A stretch of 64,000 nucleotides of DNA from assembly GCF_902774605.1 (NCBI RefSeq), contig NZ_CACYJE010000003.1, forward strand, positions 62,001 through 126,000, written 5' to 3'. Source of the DNA: an uncultured Methanobrevibacter sp. (GTDB lineage: Archaea > Methanobacteriota > Methanobacteria > Methanobacteriales > Methanobacteriaceae). A model generated the notes under the pieces. That model was not told the origin of the DNA. It saw only the letters and a list, made by a program, of their open reading frames with translations, and did no database searches. The position numbers and the translations under genes are program-made. Below are positions 15,335-27,784 of this stretch, piece after piece (positions within the stretch are counted from its first letter, which is position 1; each line of letters starts with the position of its first letter).

Positions 15335-17476
15335 TTAAGCCATATATTGTTCAATGACGCCATGGTATGCATCGTTTAAATCCTCATATGAGAATTCATG
15401 GTCATTCACGTTCAATGCTGTTCCCTTAACTTCACCGATGACCTGAACAGGAACATCTATTTTGACCAGGACGTCGTCAAGTGCATCCGCCTTGACTGTC
15501 AGCAGGTATCTTGCATGGCTTTCAGAGTACAGCAATTGGATTTTATCTAGTTCGTCATCTGTTAATTCAACTTCACATCCGAGGCCTGATTTTATGACCA
15601 TTTCGGACAATGCCACCGCAATGCCTCCTGCTGATACGTCGTGGACTGCAGTGATGTTTTTGTCCTTATCGTTTGAAATTAAATCCAATACTGTTTGACC
15701 GTTTGCAACTTCCTCTTCAATCCTGATTCTTGGAGCGGTACCCTTTTCAATGCCGTGGATGGTCCTGTGATACTCTGAACCGGTGAGCTCATCGTAGGTC
15801 TTACCGATTAGAAGAATCTTGTCACCTTCGTTTTTGAAGTCCATTGTCCTTATGTTTTCAATGTCCTCCACACCGATGACGCCCACTGCAGGTGTTGGGT
15901 TGATTTTGATTCCTTCAGTCTCATTGTAGAAACTTACGTTACCGCTGATTACAGGTGCGTTGAAGTTTTCAGCCACAAGACTCATTCCCTCGATGGCTGT
16001 CTTGAATTGCCATAATATTTCCGGTGTTTCAGGGTTTCCGAAGTTGAGGCAGTCAACCACTGCATATGGTGTTGCTCCCATTGAGATTACGTTACGTATA
16101 GCTTCTGCAACGCAACCGGCTGCACCGTCGAATGGGGATAATTTAGTGTGTATGGTGTTTGAATCGGTTGTTAGCGCAACGGCAGTGTTCTCGTCTATCC
16201 TTAAAACGGCTGCGTCGTCACCAGGTTTCACGACTGTTCTCACTTGAACCTCATGGTCGTATTGCTTGTATACCCATTCCTTGGAAGCGATGTTTGGACT
16301 GGACAATAGTTTTGGCAGGGATTCGTGAAGACCAGGGTCTTTTAATTCTATTTTTTCTGTGTCTTCAGGGATTTCCTTGATTGGCCTTTCGATTGAAGGT
16401 GGGTCTGCCAATAAGATTGTTGGAAGGTTTGCGATTTCATCCCCTTCATCGGATATTATCATATTGTTTCCTTCGCGAACTTCACCGATTACCGCTGAGA
16501 CTATCTCATGCTTGTCGCAGATTTCCTGTGCAAGTTCAACATCATCAGGGTTTAGGACGAACACCATTCTTTCCTGGGATTCTGAAAGCATGATTTCATA
16601 TGGAGTCATTCCGGTTTCCCTTAACGGGATGGAGCGCAAGTCAACGAATGCCGCATTGTTTGACTCGTCAACCAGTTCGGATATGCAGCATGTGAGTCCT
16701 CCTCCACCAAGGTCCTTTACACCGCTAACATCGATTTTTTCCAAAATCTCTAAAGAAGCTTCAAGCACTCTTTTCTTGGTGAACGGGTCAGCCACCTGCA
16801 CTGCAGGCCTGTCTTCGGTTTCTGAATCGGAGGTCAATTCCTCTGAAGCGAAGGTTACGCCGTGGATTCCGTCACGGCCGGTTGTTCCTCCCATCAATAG
16901 GAACACGTCGCCGATGTTCGGTGCCTGTCCACGCACGATCTTGTCCTTTTCAACCAATCCAACGCACATTACGTTGACGAGAGGGTTGGTTCTGAATGAT
17001 TCGTCGAACTCGATTTCACCCGCAACGGTTGGCACACCTACACGGTTACCGTAATCGGAGATTCCTTTCACTACGTTTTCAAATAGGTATCTTGATTTCT
17101 GGTCGTTTTCCAACGGTCCGAAACGCAGGGAATCGAGGAGTGCTATTGGCATTGCACCCATTGAGATGATGTCCCTGAGTATTCCACCGATACCTGTTCC
17201 TGCTCCTCCGTATGGTTCGATTGCTGATGGGTGGTTGTGTGATTCCATACCCACTGCCAATGCGTATTTATCGGTTACGCTTACAAGTCCTGCATCGTCA
17301 CCCGGACCTAAGATAATGTTTTCTCCTTCGGTTGGGAACGCGCCTAGGAATCTTCTGCTGCTTTTATATGAGCAATGTTCTGAAAACATTACGTCAAGCA
17401 TTCCTTCCTCGAGCTCGTTCATTTTCCTGCCGAGGATTCCTTCAATATATTCCATTTCAGAATCTGTTAAAGTCAT
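15335..17476 (-). CDS. purL: Phosphoribosylformylglycinamidine synthase II
   Basis: 713 aa, the small-type PurL of archaea and Gram-positives. [42 protein letters not shown] and the second-half DVSAGG motif are present. It makes FGAM from FGAR with PurS and PurQ in purine synthesis. Those partners are not in the window. AAGGGTG precedes the ATG, 10 bp after the ileS stop. Confidence 0.95.
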   Translation of the reverse strand: MTLTDSEMEYIEGILGRKMNELEEGMLDVMFSEHCSYKSSRRFLGAFPTEGENIILGPGDDAGLVSVTDKYALAVGMESHNHPSAIEPYGGAGTGIGGILRDIISMGAMPIALLDSLRFGPLENDQKSRYLFENVVKGISDYGNRVGVPTVAGEIEFDESFRTNPLVNVMCVGLVEKDKIVRGQAPNIGDVFLLMGGTTGRDGIHGVTFASEELTSDSETEDRPAVQVADPFTKKRVLEASLEILEKIDVSGVKDLGGGGLTCCISELVDESNNAAFVDLRSIPLRETGMTPYEIMLSESQERMVFVLNPDDVELAQEICDKHEIVSAVIGEVREGNNMIISDEGDEIANLPTILLADPPSIERPIKEIPEDTEKIELKDPGLHESLPKLLSSPNIASKEWVYKQYDHEVQVRTVVKPGDDAAVLRIDENTAVALTTDSNTIHTKLSPFDGAAGCVAEAIRNVISMGATPYAVVDCLNFGNPETPEILWQFKTAIEGMSLVAENFNAPVISGNVSFYNETEGIKINPTPAVGVIGVEDIENIRTMDFKNEGDKILLIGKTYDELTGSEYHRTIHGIEKGTAPRIRIEEEVANGQTVLDLISNDKDKNITAVHDVSAGGIAVALSEMVIKSGLGCEVELTDDELDKIQLLYSESHARYLLTVKADALDDVLVKIDVPVQVIGEVKGTALNVNDHEFSYEDLNDAYHGVIEQYMA

Positions 17477-17486
17477 TTTTACACCC

Positions 17487-20400
17487 TTAATTTTTAATTG
17501 AGATTATTACTTTTTCTCCTTCGATATCCCATTCCTTGGTATAATCCTTAGAGTCTTTGCTGCATTCTTCTGTGTCTGTTATGATTAGGCTGTTTGCCCT
17601 TACCTCATGTGAAATCATTTCGGATTGCGGTACAATCAGGTCCTTGAATTCAGCGGAGGTTTCAACATCGACGTTGATGTTTGCTTCCACATCAAGGTCC
17701 ATGTCCTTCCTCATATCCTGTATTCTTCTAATCAGTTCACGCGCCATCGCTTCCTGCCTGATTTCCAGGGTGACATTGGTGTTTACGAACACGTTTCCTC
17801 CCTCGAATTCAGATGATACGAAGTCATCCGGCAATTCTGAGTCGAACAGTACCTCTTCACTGTTGAGCTCGATTCCTTCGATTGTGACTGTGCCGTTCGC
17901 TTCAAGCTCTGCTTTTATCTGATTGCCGTCAGCGGTTTTCAATCCTTTAACGACCTTGCCCATGTCTCCCTTGAGTTTAGGACCGAGTATCTTGAGGTTA
18001 GGCTTTGCATTGTATGAGAGTTTCTCAAATTCACTGGCGCCCAATACTTCCTTGGTGTTGGATTGGTCCTTGATGATGTCTTTCAATTCTTCAATTGCAT
18101 TTAATACGTTTTCATCATCGGATACGACAGTGATGTCTGATACCGGCCATCTGAGTTTGTATTGTGCCATGTCACGTGCCCTTATGGATGCTTCTATTAC
18201 TTCACGTGCAACATCCATCTTGGCTTCGAGTTCCGCGTCAATAGCTTCGCCATCGTATCCCCAGTCAAGCATGTGTATGCTTTCCGGCGCGTCAGGGTTC
18301 ACTCCCTTGACGAGGTTCTCGTAGATTTCCTCTGAGACGTGAGGTGCGATTGGGCATAATACTGTGATCAGCTTGACGAGTGCTGTGTATAGGCTGTAGT
18401 ATGCTCCGAGCTTGTCCGGATCGTCGCTTTCAACCCATGTCCTTCCACGGATCAATCTCACATACCAGCGACTCAGGTCTTCCAGGATAAAGTTGTTTAT
18501 CTTACGGGTCGCCTTGTGGAAGAAGAGATTGTCCAGGTCTTCGGCAACATCTTTAATTAATGAATTTGCCTTTGAGATAATCCATCTGTCCTCTGAGCGC
18601 AGGATCATGTCATCTTCGGTTAATCCTATTGGGTTGAAGTCATCCAGTGACATGTAAGTGGTTGAGAATACGTAAACGTTCCATAGGATGTTGAACATCT
18701 TGTTGATGTTGAGGAGTTCTTCCCATACGAACTTGAGGTCGTCCCATGGTTTTGAAGCCCATAAGAGGTAGAACCTTAAGACGTCCGCTCCGTATTTTTC
18801 AATGACCTCTTCCGGTGCCACTACGTTTCCTAATGATTTTGACATCTTGTTTCCGTGCTCGTCCAGCACGAATCCGTGCATCAATACCTTTTTGTATGGG
18901 CTTTGGCCCATTGAAATTACTCCTGTACCTAATTGTGAGTAGAACCATCCTCTGGTCTGGTCGTGCCCTTCGGTGATGAAGTCATATGGGAACCAGTCTT
19001 CGAATTTCTCCTTTTCCTCAGGGTAGTAGAGTGATGCCCATCCGGCCACTCCGGAGTCAATCCATACGTCCAGCACGTCAGGGATTCTTTTGATTGATTT
19101 TCCGCACTTGTCACATTTGACCTCCACTTGGTCAACGTATGGTCTGTGGATGAGTTCTGAGTCTGTTACATTGATTTCATTTAAGGATTCTTCCTTGAGT
19201 TCACTTAGTGAACCTATTACCTTCAGCTCTCCACAGTCTGGACATTCCCATATTGGTATCGGTATTCCCCAGTATCTTTGACGGGATATTGTCCAGTCAC
19301 GTGCGTTGTCCACCCAGTCATGGAACCTTCCTTCACCTGCCCATTTAGGCACCCATTCGACCTTTTCGATTTCATCGAGCATTTTCTGTTTGATGTCGGT
19401 GACTTTTAAAAACCATTGTTTGGTTGCACGGTAGATGATTGGGGTTTTGCATCTCCAGCATACTCCGTACCTGTGCTCTATGGTTTCTGAACGGTACATC
19501 AGGTTTTTGGCTTCAAGGTCTTCGATGATTTGCTTGTTTTCCTCTTTGGTGAATTTTCCATCGTATTTTCCGGCGTCTTGTGTGAAGCATCCGTCTTCAC
19601 CCACCGGACAGAATATTGGAAGTCCGTTTGCCTTTCCAACTTCAAAGTCGTCCGGACCGTGTCCAGGTGCGGTGTGAACGAGTCCTGTACCTTCTCCGAG
19701 CTCTACATGGTCGCCCGGAAGTATTGTGTGGACCTTTTCGATCTCGGCGTCGAATTCCATTTGTTTTGGAATCTCATCTGCCAGAATATAATCGTAGCCC
19801 ATTCCAACTAAATCCTCGCCCTTGACGGTTTTGATGACTTCATACATCACTTCCTTTTCCTCAATGACCTGGTCTTCCTCATCTTCGTTTTCAGCAGGGA
19901 TTTTGGTTCTGTGAATCTTGATTTGCTTGCCCAGTACGTCTTCCATGAGGTTTTCTGCTATGATGTAGGTGACGCCATCCTTTGAAACGTAATTGTAGTC
20001 GAATTCAGGATTTACACAAATTGCAAGGTTTGCAGGCAGTGTCCATGGAGTGGTGGTCCAAACCAGGAAGTAAGTGTCCTTTTCTCCGGTTACGGGGAAT
20101 TTGATGTAGATGGATGGGTCTTCTTTTTCCTCATATTCGATTTCGGCCGCCGCCAGTGCGGTTCCGCAGTGAGGACACCAGCTGATTACCCTTTGATCGT
20201 TTAAAAGAAGGTCCTGTTCGTTTGCCCTTTTAAGCATCCACCAGGAGGATTCCATGTATTTTGGGTCAAGTGTCATGTATGGGTCGTCCCAGTCCATCCA
20301 GACTCCCAATTGGTCGAATTCATGTTCCATTGCGATCTTGTTTTCGATTGCGAATTCCTTACACTTGTCGACGAACTTGTCGATTCCAATGTCTTCCTCG

Positions 20401-20726
20401 ATTTCCTGTTTGGATTGGATTCCCATTATGTGCTCAACCTTGTTTTCGATTGGCAATCCGTGCATGTCCCAACCGGCCTGTCTTCTTAGGCTGAATCCGT
20501 TCATGGATTTGTATCTAAGGTATGAATCCTTGATGATCTTGTTCCAAGCGGTCCCCAAATGTATTTTTCCGCTGCAGTATGGTGGACCATCCAGGAATGA
20601 GTATCTTGGGCCTTTCTCTCTTAGTTCATTTACTTTTGCGAAAGTCTCTTCTTCTTTCCAGAATTTTTGGACTTTCTTTTCTATCTTATCGTGGTCGTAT
20701 GATTTGTCAGCCTCTTTTATTGGCAT
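17487..20726 (-). CDS. ileS: Isoleucyl-tRNA synthetase
   Basis: 1079 aa, the long archaeal/eukaryotic-like form. The HIGH motif is [10 protein letters not shown], the KMSKS motif NKMSKSLGN, and the editing domain has [15 protein letters not shown]. Two zinc-binding pairs are seen in CWRCKTP and CPDCGE/CDKCGK. It charges tRNA-Ile in the cytoplasm. GAGGAG precedes the ATG. First gene of an ileS-purL-moeA-protease run with gaps of 10 to 20 bp. Confidence 0.97.
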   Translation of the reverse strand: MPIKEADKSYDHDKIEKKVQKFWKEEETFAKVNELREKGPRYSFLDGPPYCSGKIHLGTAWNKIIKDSYLRYKSMNGFSLRRQAGWDMHGLPIENKVEHIMGIQSKQEIEEDIGIDKFVDKCKEFAIENKIAMEHEFDQLGVWMDWDDPYMTLDPKYMESSWWMLKRANEQDLLLNDQRVISWCPHCGTALAAAEIEYEEKEDPSIYIKFPVTGEKDTYFLVWTTTPWTLPANLAICVNPEFDYNYVSKDGVTYIIAENLMEDVLGKQIKIHRTKIPAENEDEEDQVIEEKEVMYEVIKTVKGEDLVGMGYDYILADEIPKQMEFDAEIEKVHTILPGDHVELGEGTGLVHTAPGHGPDDFEVGKANGLPIFCPVGEDGCFTQDAGKYDGKFTKEENKQIIEDLEAKNLMYRSETIEHRYGVCWRCKTPIIYRATKQWFLKVTDIKQKMLDEIEKVEWVPKWAGEGRFHDWVDNARDWTISRQRYWGIPIPIWECPDCGELKVIGSLSELKEESLNEINVTDSELIHRPYVDQVEVKCDKCGKSIKRIPDVLDVWIDSGVAGWASLYYPEEKEKFEDWFPYDFITEGHDQTRGWFYSQLGTGVISMGQSPYKKVLMHGFVLDEHGNKMSKSLGNVVAPEEVIEKYGADVLRFYLLWASKPWDDLKFVWEELLNINKMFNILWNVYVFSTTYMSLDDFNPIGLTEDDMILRSEDRWIISKANSLIKDVAEDLDNLFFHKATRKINNFILEDLSRWYVRLIRGRTWVESDDPDKLGAYYSLYTALVKLITVLCPIAPHVSEEIYENLVKGVNPDAPESIHMLDWGYDGEAIDAELEAKMDVAREVIEASIRARDMAQYKLRWPVSDITVVSDDENVLNAIEELKDIIKDQSNTKEVLGASEFEKLSYNAKPNLKILGPKLKGDMGKVVKGLKTADGNQIKAELEANGTVTIEGIELNSEEVLFDSELPDDFVSSEFEGGNVFVNTNVTLEIRQEAMARELIRRIQDMRKDMDLDVEANINVDVETSAEFKDLIVPQSEMISHEVRANSLIITDTEECSKDSKDYTKEWDIEGEKVIISIKN

Positions 20727-21066
20727 TTTAACTCCTCAAATATTATAATCAATGTAGTTAGTAATTTATAATATGTATCTTTTTGTTTTAGATAATAAAT
20801 AAAGGTTATTATGAAGGGCATAATTCCGCAAATGAAAGGTGATTTAAGTTTGATTTAAATGAATTTTCACTAATTTATTTTAACAGTTGCAAGCCAAAGT
20901 CACATTATTTTAATTGTAATTTGCATTAACAAGAGGGTTGGTTGATTTTGAATTTGAATGAAAAATGGGATATATATCAATTTGGAAATTAAGTTGGAAG
21001 TTGTGAAAACCTGACGATAAAGTAAAACCAAACATTACATATAAGACTAGCTTGAAATATTTAACC
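20727..21066. other. 340-bp divergent intergenic region
   Basis: AT-rich; carries the ileS leader and promoter on the minus strand and presumably the promoter for the DsbA-like gene on the plus strand. No repeat, hairpin or RNA gene seen. Confidence 0.5.
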
Positions 21067-21195
21067 ATGAGCTTCTACAGAAAATACAATTCACTTTTTA
21101 AACTGGTAGACAATCTAATGAAACTCTATAAAATCTACAAGAAGGATAAGAAATCCAAAAAAGAGAAAAAACATGAGAATAATGCACTGGAGTGA
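21067..21195 (+). CDS. Small basic protein overlapping the DsbA-like gene
   Basis: 42 aa: about 30 residues of amphipathic or aromatic character (MSFYRKYNSLFKLV) followed by a lysine cluster (KKDKKSKKEKKHE). It overlaps the start of the next gene by 23 bp in another frame. No clear SD is seen ahead of its ATG. It could be a real small protein or simply the leader of the downstream message. Confidence 0.3.
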   Translation: MSFYRKYNSLFKLVDNLMKLYKIYKKDKKSKKEKKHENNALE

Positions 21196-21838
21196 CTTCA
21201 ACTGTCCAAACTCCTACATAGGACTTCACCGCCTCAAAAAGGCGGCGGATGAATTGGATGTTGATGTCGAATGGGAAATGAAACCATTTGAACTATATCC
21301 GACACTATTCAACACTCCCACAGGTTCGATAATCACTCAAAACATCATAAAATACGGCCTTACACCAGAAATTGCCGAAGAGAAAATCAGTGAAACCGAA
21401 AAGATCGCCCATGAAGACGGGCTTGAAATGAACTACCACACCATTCAGATGACATCATCAAGAAAAGCCCACAGGCTAGTCAAATACATTCAAAACAAAC
21501 ACACTGAACTTGGAATTGAAGTCGTTCTAAAGATTTATGAAGCGAATTTTGTTGAAAACAAGGTCATAGCCGATACAGATGTGCTGGTTGGAATAACCAA
21601 TGAATTGGGATTGGATGAAAAGAAGATTAGGGATTTTCTTGAAGGAGACTCATACAGCTTCGAGGTTCAAATCGAGGAGGAGGACGCCATACACATGGGT
21701 GTCGAATCGATACCGCTCTATTTTTTAAACGTTTCCGAAGAGCAGCTGATCATCCCCGGGGCATTCGAAAAGGAAGACTTTAAAATTGCAATTGAAGACC
21801 TCATAAACGGTGAAATCCAATCAAAATCATACCTTTAG
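21173..21838 (+). CDS. DsbA/FrnE-like thioredoxin-fold protein with CPNS site
   Basis: 221 aa of the FrnE/DsbA family. The N-terminal strand RIMHWSDFNCPNSYIGLHRL places CPNS where FrnE proteins have CPWC, so the second catalytic cysteine is replaced by serine. The helical insertion and the cis-proline loop GVESIPLYFL are kept. Without the second Cys it cannot run a normal disulfide cycle; monothiol isomerase or glutathione-transferase-like chemistry is possible. No signal peptide, so cytoplasmic. Confidence 0.75.
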   Translation: MRIMHWSDFNCPNSYIGLHRLKKAADELDVDVEWEMKPFELYPTLFNTPTGSIITQNIIKYGLTPEIAEEKISETEKIAHEDGLEMNYHTIQMTSSRKAHRLVKYIQNKHTELGIEVVLKIYEANFVENKVIADTDVLVGITNELGLDEKKIRDFLEGDSYSFEVQIEEEDAIHMGVESIPLYFLNVSEEQLIIPGAFEKEDFKIAIEDLINGEIQSKSYL

Positions 21839-21896
21839 GTCAATATTGCATTGCGCTTGTTGAAAACTTAAATACCAATGAGCATAATTATAATGT

Positions 21897-22187
21897 ATGA
21901 AAATCATACTGGCAGACACTTTCTTTAAACGCCTTATAGGACTAATGGGAAAAGGAGACTTTGAGGATGGACTGCTTTTCACAAACCTTAAAGACTCGTC
22001 AATCCACACCATGTTCATGAGATTCACGATTGATGTGTATTTCATCGATAAAAACAAGATAATATATGATAAAACAACGTTAAAACCTTGGAGATTCTAT
22101 AATCCTGAAAAGCAAGCGGAATATATTCTGGAAACAAAAAAAGGATTGTTAAAATTAAAAATAGGAGATAGATTAGATTTTTTCTAA
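21897..22187 (+). CDS. DUF192 family protein
   Basis: 96 aa. Typical family pieces are ADTFFKRLIGLMGK, the IHTMFMRFTIDVYFID strand-turn and a C-terminal GLLKLKIGDRLDF. DUF192 proteins form small beta-barrels; their function is unknown. Most bacterial members have a signal peptide, but this archaeal one has none. Its 3' end overlaps the convergent flavoprotein gene by 15 bp. Confidence 0.8.
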   Translation: MKIILADTFFKRLIGLMGKGDFEDGLLFTNLKDSSIHTMFMRFTIDVYFIDKNKIIYDKTTLKPWRFYNPEKQAEYILETKKGLLKLKIGDRLDFF

Positions 22188-22865
22188 TATATCCTCAGGG
22201 TTCTCGAATATTTGAATGTCATCGATTTCGGCGAGCTTTCGAGTGTTTTCAATGTCGATGTCCCGCATATAGATTGTTATGATCTTGCCTTCTGATATCG
22301 CATCGTTTGGGCATGAGTTCCTGCACAATCCGCAACCTATACATTTTGTCAGGTCAATCTCGGAATGCGGGATGATGGCTCCCTGTTCACAGACTAGTGC
22401 CGCAACGCAATCGTCGCAGTTTTCACATTTTGACAGTTCCATTTTTGATGGAAGCACGGTGTCAATCGGTCCTGGATGAATATCTACAGGCACCATATAT
22501 GTCTTGACGGCACCCTTTCCAGCTTGAGCCACTGCATTAGTCACTAATGTGTCGGCTATTCCATAAACTATTTTTGAAACCGTATTTGCTGTAGCCGGTG
22601 AGACGATTAAAAGGTCGTATTTGCCCAGGGATAAACGACCAGTTATTGGATATGAGAATTTTTGGTTTGAATCAGTTGCAAGCTCACGGTACTTTCCACC
22701 AGTGATTTCAACAACGCTTTCATAAAGTCCATACATCTTAAGGACTTCTTCAGCCGCTCCTGATAGAAATACTGTTACCTCATGGTCTTTTGACAATTCA
22801 CGGGCAACATTAACTGATTCACGAAGTAAATGACCAGCTCCAGTAAATGCAAAGGCAATTCTCAT
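22173..22865 (-). CDS. Dihydromethanopterin reductase-like flavoprotein with Fe-S clusters
   Basis: 230 aa. Residues 1-135 form a flavodoxin-like flavoprotein domain (FAFTGAGHLLRES, IVSPATANTVSKI). Residues 145-200 form a ferredoxin module with CENCDDCVAALVC and CIGCGLCRNSC. This layout matches the archaeal flavoproteins and DmrX-type dihydromethanopterin reductases that make tetrahydromethanopterin. It follows glyA by 6 bp. SHMT in methanogens uses tetrahydromethanopterin, so the pairing makes sense. Enzyme assignment is probable, not certain. Confidence 0.7.
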   Translation of the reverse strand: MRIAFAFTGAGHLLRESVNVARELSKDHEVTVFLSGAAEEVLKMYGLYESVVEITGGKYRELATDSNQKFSYPITGRLSLGKYDLLIVSPATANTVSKIVYGIADTLVTNAVAQAGKGAVKTYMVPVDIHPGPIDTVLPSKMELSKCENCDDCVAALVCEQGAIIPHSEIDLTKCIGCGLCRNSCPNDAISEGKIITIYMRDIDIENTRKLAEIDDIQIFENPEDILEKI

Positions 22866-22871
22866 TTTAAT

Positions 22872-24140
22872 CTATAATCTGTGATATTCGTATGCATCCC
22901 TGTCTGAGAATGCGTAATCGAGTGTTGTGTACTGGTTCATGAACTCAGCAACTTCATCAGCGATGTCTTCCTTGTCAACTGCTACGCGCTTGATGAACTG
23001 TGCGACTTCTTCCATTTCTTTTTCTTTCAATCCTCTTCTGGTAATTTCCTGAGTACCGATACGGATACCTGATGGGTCATCGGAGTTGTCACGATTGTCT
23101 CCAGGCAAGAGGTTTTTGTTTAGGATAACATTGTTGTCGGCCAATTCCTTAGCGATGTCGGATGCTGATCTGATTGAGCTTAAGTCAACTGCAATTTGGT
23201 GGGATTGTGTGAATCCTAAATCTTCACATAAAACGTCAAAGCCTAACTCATACATTGCCTGACCTAATGCTTGTGCGTTTTTAATGGTTTGTTTTGCGTA
23301 TGCTTCACCGAACTCCAGCATTTCAGCGGTTGCAATACCTAAACCTAAGAGGTGGTGCAAGTGGTGGTTACTGACAACACCTGGGAAAACCGCATTGTCT
23401 ATGATTTCCTCGTTTTCCTTGTGGGAGAGGATGATTCCTCCTTGTGGACCAGGGAATGTCTTGTGGGTACTTCCCATCATCAAGTCTGCACCTTCTTTTA
23501 AAGGTTGCTGGAATTGTCCACCTGCAATTAAACCTAGAACGTGTGCACCATCATACATTATGGTTGCTCCGACTTCATCGGCCGCTTCACGAGCCTCCTT
23601 GATTGGGTGTGGGAATAGGAATAGGCTTCCTCCGAATAAAACTATTTTTGGTTTTTCCTCGAGGATTTTCTTGTTCATTGCATCGATGTCAATGTTCATC
23701 ACATTCTTATCTAACGGATGGAATACTGTTTTTAGTCCACGGATTCCTGCCGCACTTACGTCTGCGTGGGAAATGTGTCCTCCGGATGGTACTTCAAGTG
23801 CCATTACCTTTTCACCAGGTTTTGCAAATCCGAAAAATGCCGCAAGGTTGGCGGTTACGCCTGATACAGGTTGAACGTTGGCATAGTCACAGTCATATAC
23901 TTTACATGAAAGTTTTTTTGTTTTGTCTTCTACTAAATCCACGTATTGGCATCCTTCGTAGAATCTTTCAAATGCTTGTCCTTCTGCGTATCTGTGTGCA
24001 AAATCAGTTGCAAGAGCTTCTGTAACTTCTACGCTTGTAACGTTTTCAGAAGCAATCAGATTGATACTGTTTCTCATGTACTGAGTATGTTCTTGTGCTA
24101 TTTTTTCAAAGTTTAAAATTTCATCATGATAATTAGTCAT
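22872..24140 (-). CDS. glyA: Serine hydroxymethyltransferase
   Basis: 422 aa, PLP enzyme. LIASENVTS, the HADVSAAGI-like region and the PLP lysine motif [15 protein letters not shown] are clear. It converts serine to glycine with tetrahydromethanopterin as C1 acceptor in methanogens. The archaeal form has variant C-terminal sequence compared with bacterial GlyA. Transcribed with the flavoprotein gene just downstream. Confidence 0.95.
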   Translation of the reverse strand: MTNYHDEILNFEKIAQEHTQYMRNSINLIASENVTSVEVTEALATDFAHRYAEGQAFERFYEGCQYVDLVEDKTKKLSCKVYDCDYANVQPVSGVTANLAAFFGFAKPGEKVMALEVPSGGHISHADVSAAGIRGLKTVFHPLDKNVMNIDIDAMNKKILEEKPKIVLFGGSLFLFPHPIKEAREAADEVGATIMYDGAHVLGLIAGGQFQQPLKEGADLMMGSTHKTFPGPQGGIILSHKENEEIIDNAVFPGVVSNHHLHHLLGLGIATAEMLEFGEAYAKQTIKNAQALGQAMYELGFDVLCEDLGFTQSHQIAVDLSSIRSASDIAKELADNNVILNKNLLPGDNRDNSDDPSGIRIGTQEITRRGLKEKEMEEVAQFIKRVAVDKEDIADEVAEFMNQYTTLDYAFSDRDAYEYHRL

Positions 24141-24204
24141 TTACTACACCTAATATCCAATTATAAATTTATGATTTAATTTTTGTTTATCATTTAATAT
24201 AAAT

Positions 24205-25377
24205 TTAATATTTCAGTGGAACTTTTAAAATTAAAATGACATAACACAGTAAAATAAAGGCTAAAAGTAAAAAGAGAATTCCACTGGTGAATATTGACAT
24301 TACTCCAAATCCATCAACCAAAAATCCTCCAATTGCAATACCAATTGCTATTCCACCATTTAAAACGCTTAAAAATATTCCGTTTGCAAGTTCGGGGCTG
24401 TCAGGCAGGACAGATGTTTCTATGTATTGGATAAGGTTATAGCCCATCCCATCCAAGATTCCAAAGATTAAAATCAAAACCAAAACAGGGATTAAAAATT
24501 CATTAAATAAGAAAATGCCTAAAAACACTGCTGCACATACAAGCTGAAAAATTATTAATGTTGTCTTGTCCTTTTTTGCAATTAACTTTCCACCAAGCCA
24601 TGTTCCAAAAATGGATATGATGCCGTAAGCAAAAAGGAATATGCTTAACTTATAAGTGTAAACATGACTAACAGTCTGTAAAAAGTATGGCAGGTAATTA
24701 TAGACAATGCTTGCACCAATCGGCATCATGATGATTCCAACAGTTGCCAATATGAATTCCTTTGATTTCAAACTAGACAATGGCATCTCATAGCTTTTAG
24801 ATTTTCCAGGTATTTCCGGGAAAAAGATTATTATTAAAATCAATGTTATTAAGTTAAATAAAAATATCCAACTCATGGCAACCTGATAACCGAAGATTGT
24901 TCCGAGTCCTGTTGTGATAGGCAGTCCTACAATGCTTCCGATTGAAATTCCAAGCAGTATCTTTGTGATGTAGTCCTGCTTTTGATCAGGTGGTGCAATC
25001 TTTTCACAGAATGTCAATGCAATTGAGATGAATGCAGGGTAGAATACTGCTGAAAAGATTCTAAAAAAACTTGCAATGCATATGTTATGTGTAAAAACAA
25101 TTATAATGTTTGATAGGGCAAAAATACTTAAAATTGTGATGAATGTCTTTTTAATCTCATATTTTGAAAATAGGATTGGTATAAACAATCCGGTTATGGC
25201 GATTGTGAATGTGAAAGAAGATACATATAATCCGGAAATTGCAATTGATATATTGAAATAATCTGATATTTGTGATATTATACCGATTATGCTTAATGGA
25301 GTGTTGATTGCCATTGTTGATAACATTAAAATGTACAGCAATACTTTTGGATTATATTTCATATTTTTCATTCCCAT
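24205..25377 (-). CDS. MFS-type transporter
   Basis: 390 aa with about 12 hydrophobic helices. N-terminal half carries ISGLYVSSFTFTIAITGLFIPIL; a charged loop (PGKSKSYEMPLSSLKSKE) joins the halves. It resembles arabinose-efflux (AraJ-like) MFS members. Substrate is not predictable. The start is uncertain: ATG codons at 25377, 25371 and 25362 are all possible. Single-gene unit. Confidence 0.8.
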   Translation of the reverse strand: MGMKNMKYNPKVLLYILMLSTMAINTPLSIIGIISQISDYFNISIAISGLYVSSFTFTIAITGLFIPILFSKYEIKKTFITILSIFALSNIIIVFTHNICIASFFRIFSAVFYPAFISIALTFCEKIAPPDQKQDYITKILLGISIGSIVGLPITTGLGTIFGYQVAMSWIFLFNLITLILIIIFFPEIPGKSKSYEMPLSSLKSKEFILATVGIIMMPIGASIVYNYLPYFLQTVSHVYTYKLSIFLFAYGIISIFGTWLGGKLIAKKDKTTLIIFQLVCAAVFLGIFLFNEFLIPVLVLILIFGILDGMGYNLIQYIETSVLPDSPELANGIFLSVLNGGIAIGIAIGGFLVDGFGVMSIFTSGILFLLLAFILLCYVILILKVPLKY

Positions 25378-25493
25378 TTAATAACAATAGTTATGTAAAA
25401 AATAGCATATATATTTTGAGAAATGAAAAGTCGATGAAAAAATAGCGTTAAAAAAAAAAGTAAAAAAAGAAATAGAGAAATTAATCTCTAAAT

Positions 25494-27485
25494 CTATTTA
25501 CCTATGTCTTCAAGAGCAGCACTGATTTGTGCCATAATTTGCTCGGTTTTGAAGTGTTGTTGGTTCATTGCACCGGATGGACAAGCACCTACACAGGTTC
25601 CGCATCCTTTACATAATGCAGTGTTAATTTGTGCAAATTCTTTTCCACCTACACCGGTTGCGATAGCGATAGCACCGTATGGGCATAATTCTACACATAC
25701 TTGGCATGCTCCACAAACGGTTTCGTCGTTGGATGCAATAATAGGTTCGATTTCCACTTGTCCTTTAGCCATTGGGATTGCTGCCCTGGATGCTGCAGCT
25801 GAACCTTGTGCTACGGAGTCAGGAATATCTTTAGGTCCTTGTGCTACACCAGCAATGTAAACACCGTCAGTTAAGGTGTCAACAGGTCTGAGTTTAGGGT
25901 GAGCTTCCATGTAGAATCCGTCTGCGGATCTGGAGAGACCTAAGGTTTGTCTGAGTTCGTCTGAACCAGCAGAGTGTTCGAGACCGACACTTAATACAAC
26001 GAGGTCGTAAGTGTATTCGGTTACTTTACCGAGTAAGGTGTCTTCTGCTCTGATAGTTAAGGTTAAGTCATCGTTTTCGAAGATTTGTGCAGGTTTACCT
26101 CTGATAAATTCGATACCGTATTTTTCTTGAGATGTTTTGTAGAACTCTTCGTATCCTTTACCGAATGAACGGATATCCATGTAGTAACAGGTTACTTCGG
26201 TATCAGGTTCGTGGTCAATACATAATTGAGCGTTTTTCATGGAGTACATACAACATACTCTGGAACAGTATGGTTTACCGATTTGTTCATCTCTGGAACC
26301 GACACAGTGGATGAATGCTACACGTTTAGGTTCGATACCGTCGGAAGGTTTTACAACGTGTCCACCGGTAGGACCTGATGCGTTGATCATCCTTTCAATT
26401 TCCATAGCAGTGATTACGTTTGAGAAACGGCCGTATCCGTATTGGTAGATTCCGGATGGGTCGAATGGGTCGTAACCGATTGCAGCAACAATAGTACCAA
26501 CTTCTAATTCGATTTCGGTAGGTTGTTGGTTGTGGTCGATTGCGTCTGGTCCACATGCTTGTACACATAAGTTACATTCGATACAGTAGTCTTTATCGAT
26601 GGTTGCGCATAATGGTACAGCTTGAGGGAATGGGATGTATGCTGCTTTTACCATACCGACACCTTCGTCGTAGTAGTTAGGTATTTCGATAGGACAAGCT
26701 TCTTGACATGCTCCACATCCAGTACATAAGTCTTCGTCAACGTATCTTGCTTTTTTCTCTACGGTTACTTTGAAGTTTCCGATGTATCCGTCTACTTCAG
26801 TAACTTCTGCGTAGGAGATTAATTCGATGTTTTCGTGTTTGGAACAGTCTACCATCTTAGGTGCTAAAATACACATTGAGCAGTCGAGAGTAGGGAATGT
26901 TTTATCTAATTGTCCCATACGTCCACCGATGGTTGGGTTTCTTTCTACCATGTAGGTTTTGAAGCCCATGTCACCTAAGTCTAAAGCGGTTTGGATACCA
27001 GCTACTCCACCACCGATAACTAATGCTTTGTTATCCACTGCTACTTTGGTAGCTTCTAATGGTTCGAGTAATCTTGCTTTAGCAACTGCCATACGGGTTA
27101 AGTCTTTTGCTTTAGCGGTAGCTGCTTCAGGTTCGTTCATGTGTACCCAGGAGTCTTGTTCTCTTAAGTTAGCAAATTCAAATAAGAATTTGTTTAATCC
27201 TGCTTCTTCTACACATCTACGGAAGGTAGGTTCGTGAAGACGAGGGGAACAAGCTGCTACAACAATTCTGTTTAAGTTTTTCTCTTTGATGTCTTCTTGG
27301 ATCATTGCTTGACCAGGGTCAGAACACATGTATTTGTAGTCTGTTGCGTGTACAACATTTGGTAAGGTCTTAGCATATTCTGCGACGTCAGGACAGTCTA
27401 CTACTCCACCAACGTTTACACCACAGTGACAGACGTAAACACCGATCCTTAATTCTTCGTTATTATCTATCTTTTCTTCTGCCAT
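25494..27485 (-). CDS. hdrA: Heterodisulfide reductase subunit A
   Basis: 663 aa. The N-terminus has [16 protein letters not shown]. The FAD-binding Rossmann motif is [18 protein letters not shown]. [4Fe-4S] motifs are [36 protein letters not shown] and [12 protein letters not shown]. HdrA is the flavin-bifurcating subunit of cytosolic HdrABC, which couples CoM-S-S-CoB reduction to ferredoxin reduction with hydrogenase or formate dehydrogenase. hdrB and hdrC are not nearby, as is usual in this order. The sequence is codon-biased like a highly expressed gene. Confidence 0.97.
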   Translation of the reverse strand: MAEEKIDNNEELRIGVYVCHCGVNVGGVVDCPDVAEYAKTLPNVVHATDYKYMCSDPGQAMIQEDIKEKNLNRIVVAACSPRLHEPTFRRCVEEAGLNKFLFEFANLREQDSWVHMNEPEAATAKAKDLTRMAVAKARLLEPLEATKVAVDNKALVIGGGVAGIQTALDLGDMGFKTYMVERNPTIGGRMGQLDKTFPTLDCSMCILAPKMVDCSKHENIELISYAEVTEVDGYIGNFKVTVEKKARYVDEDLCTGCGACQEACPIEIPNYYDEGVGMVKAAYIPFPQAVPLCATIDKDYCIECNLCVQACGPDAIDHNQQPTEIELEVGTIVAAIGYDPFDPSGIYQYGYGRFSNVITAMEIERMINASGPTGGHVVKPSDGIEPKRVAFIHCVGSRDEQIGKPYCSRVCCMYSMKNAQLCIDHEPDTEVTCYYMDIRSFGKGYEEFYKTSQEKYGIEFIRGKPAQIFENDDLTLTIRAEDTLLGKVTEYTYDLVVLSVGLEHSAGSDELRQTLGLSRSADGFYMEAHPKLRPVDTLTDGVYIAGVAQGPKDIPDSVAQGSAAASRAAIPMAKGQVEIEPIIASNDETVCGACQVCVELCPYGAIAIATGVGGKEFAQINTALCKGCGTCVGACPSGAMNQQHFKTEQIMAQISAALEDIGK

Positions 27486-27600
27486 ATTAATTCACCTTGT
27501 ACAAGTCGTGAAAAATATCTAATATACATAAAAAATTGCAATTTTAAAACAAGTTAGTAAAATTTTACATAGTATTAGATATACATATGTAGTAAATACA

Positions 27601-27610
27601 CATATATAAA
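27601..27610 (-). promoter_or_regulatory. Probable hdrA TATA box
   Basis: TTTATATATG on the minus strand, about 115 bp upstream of the hdrA start within a 299-bp gap. A leader near 90 bases would result. A second weaker TTTATATATG lies in plus orientation at 27639-27648 and serves no gene. Nothing else is seen in the gap. Confidence 0.45.
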
Positions 27611-27784
27611 GCTATCCATAAAGAGCTTGGAGTAAACTTTATATATGATGAATGAAAATCTTTCTTAAATCAAGGTTAAATCAATAACAAAGATTAAACA
27701 ATCATTAACAATTAAAATAAAGAATACTGATTGGTTTTATAAAAAATAATAAATTTAGGTTAAATTAAAATATGCATTTTTCAC

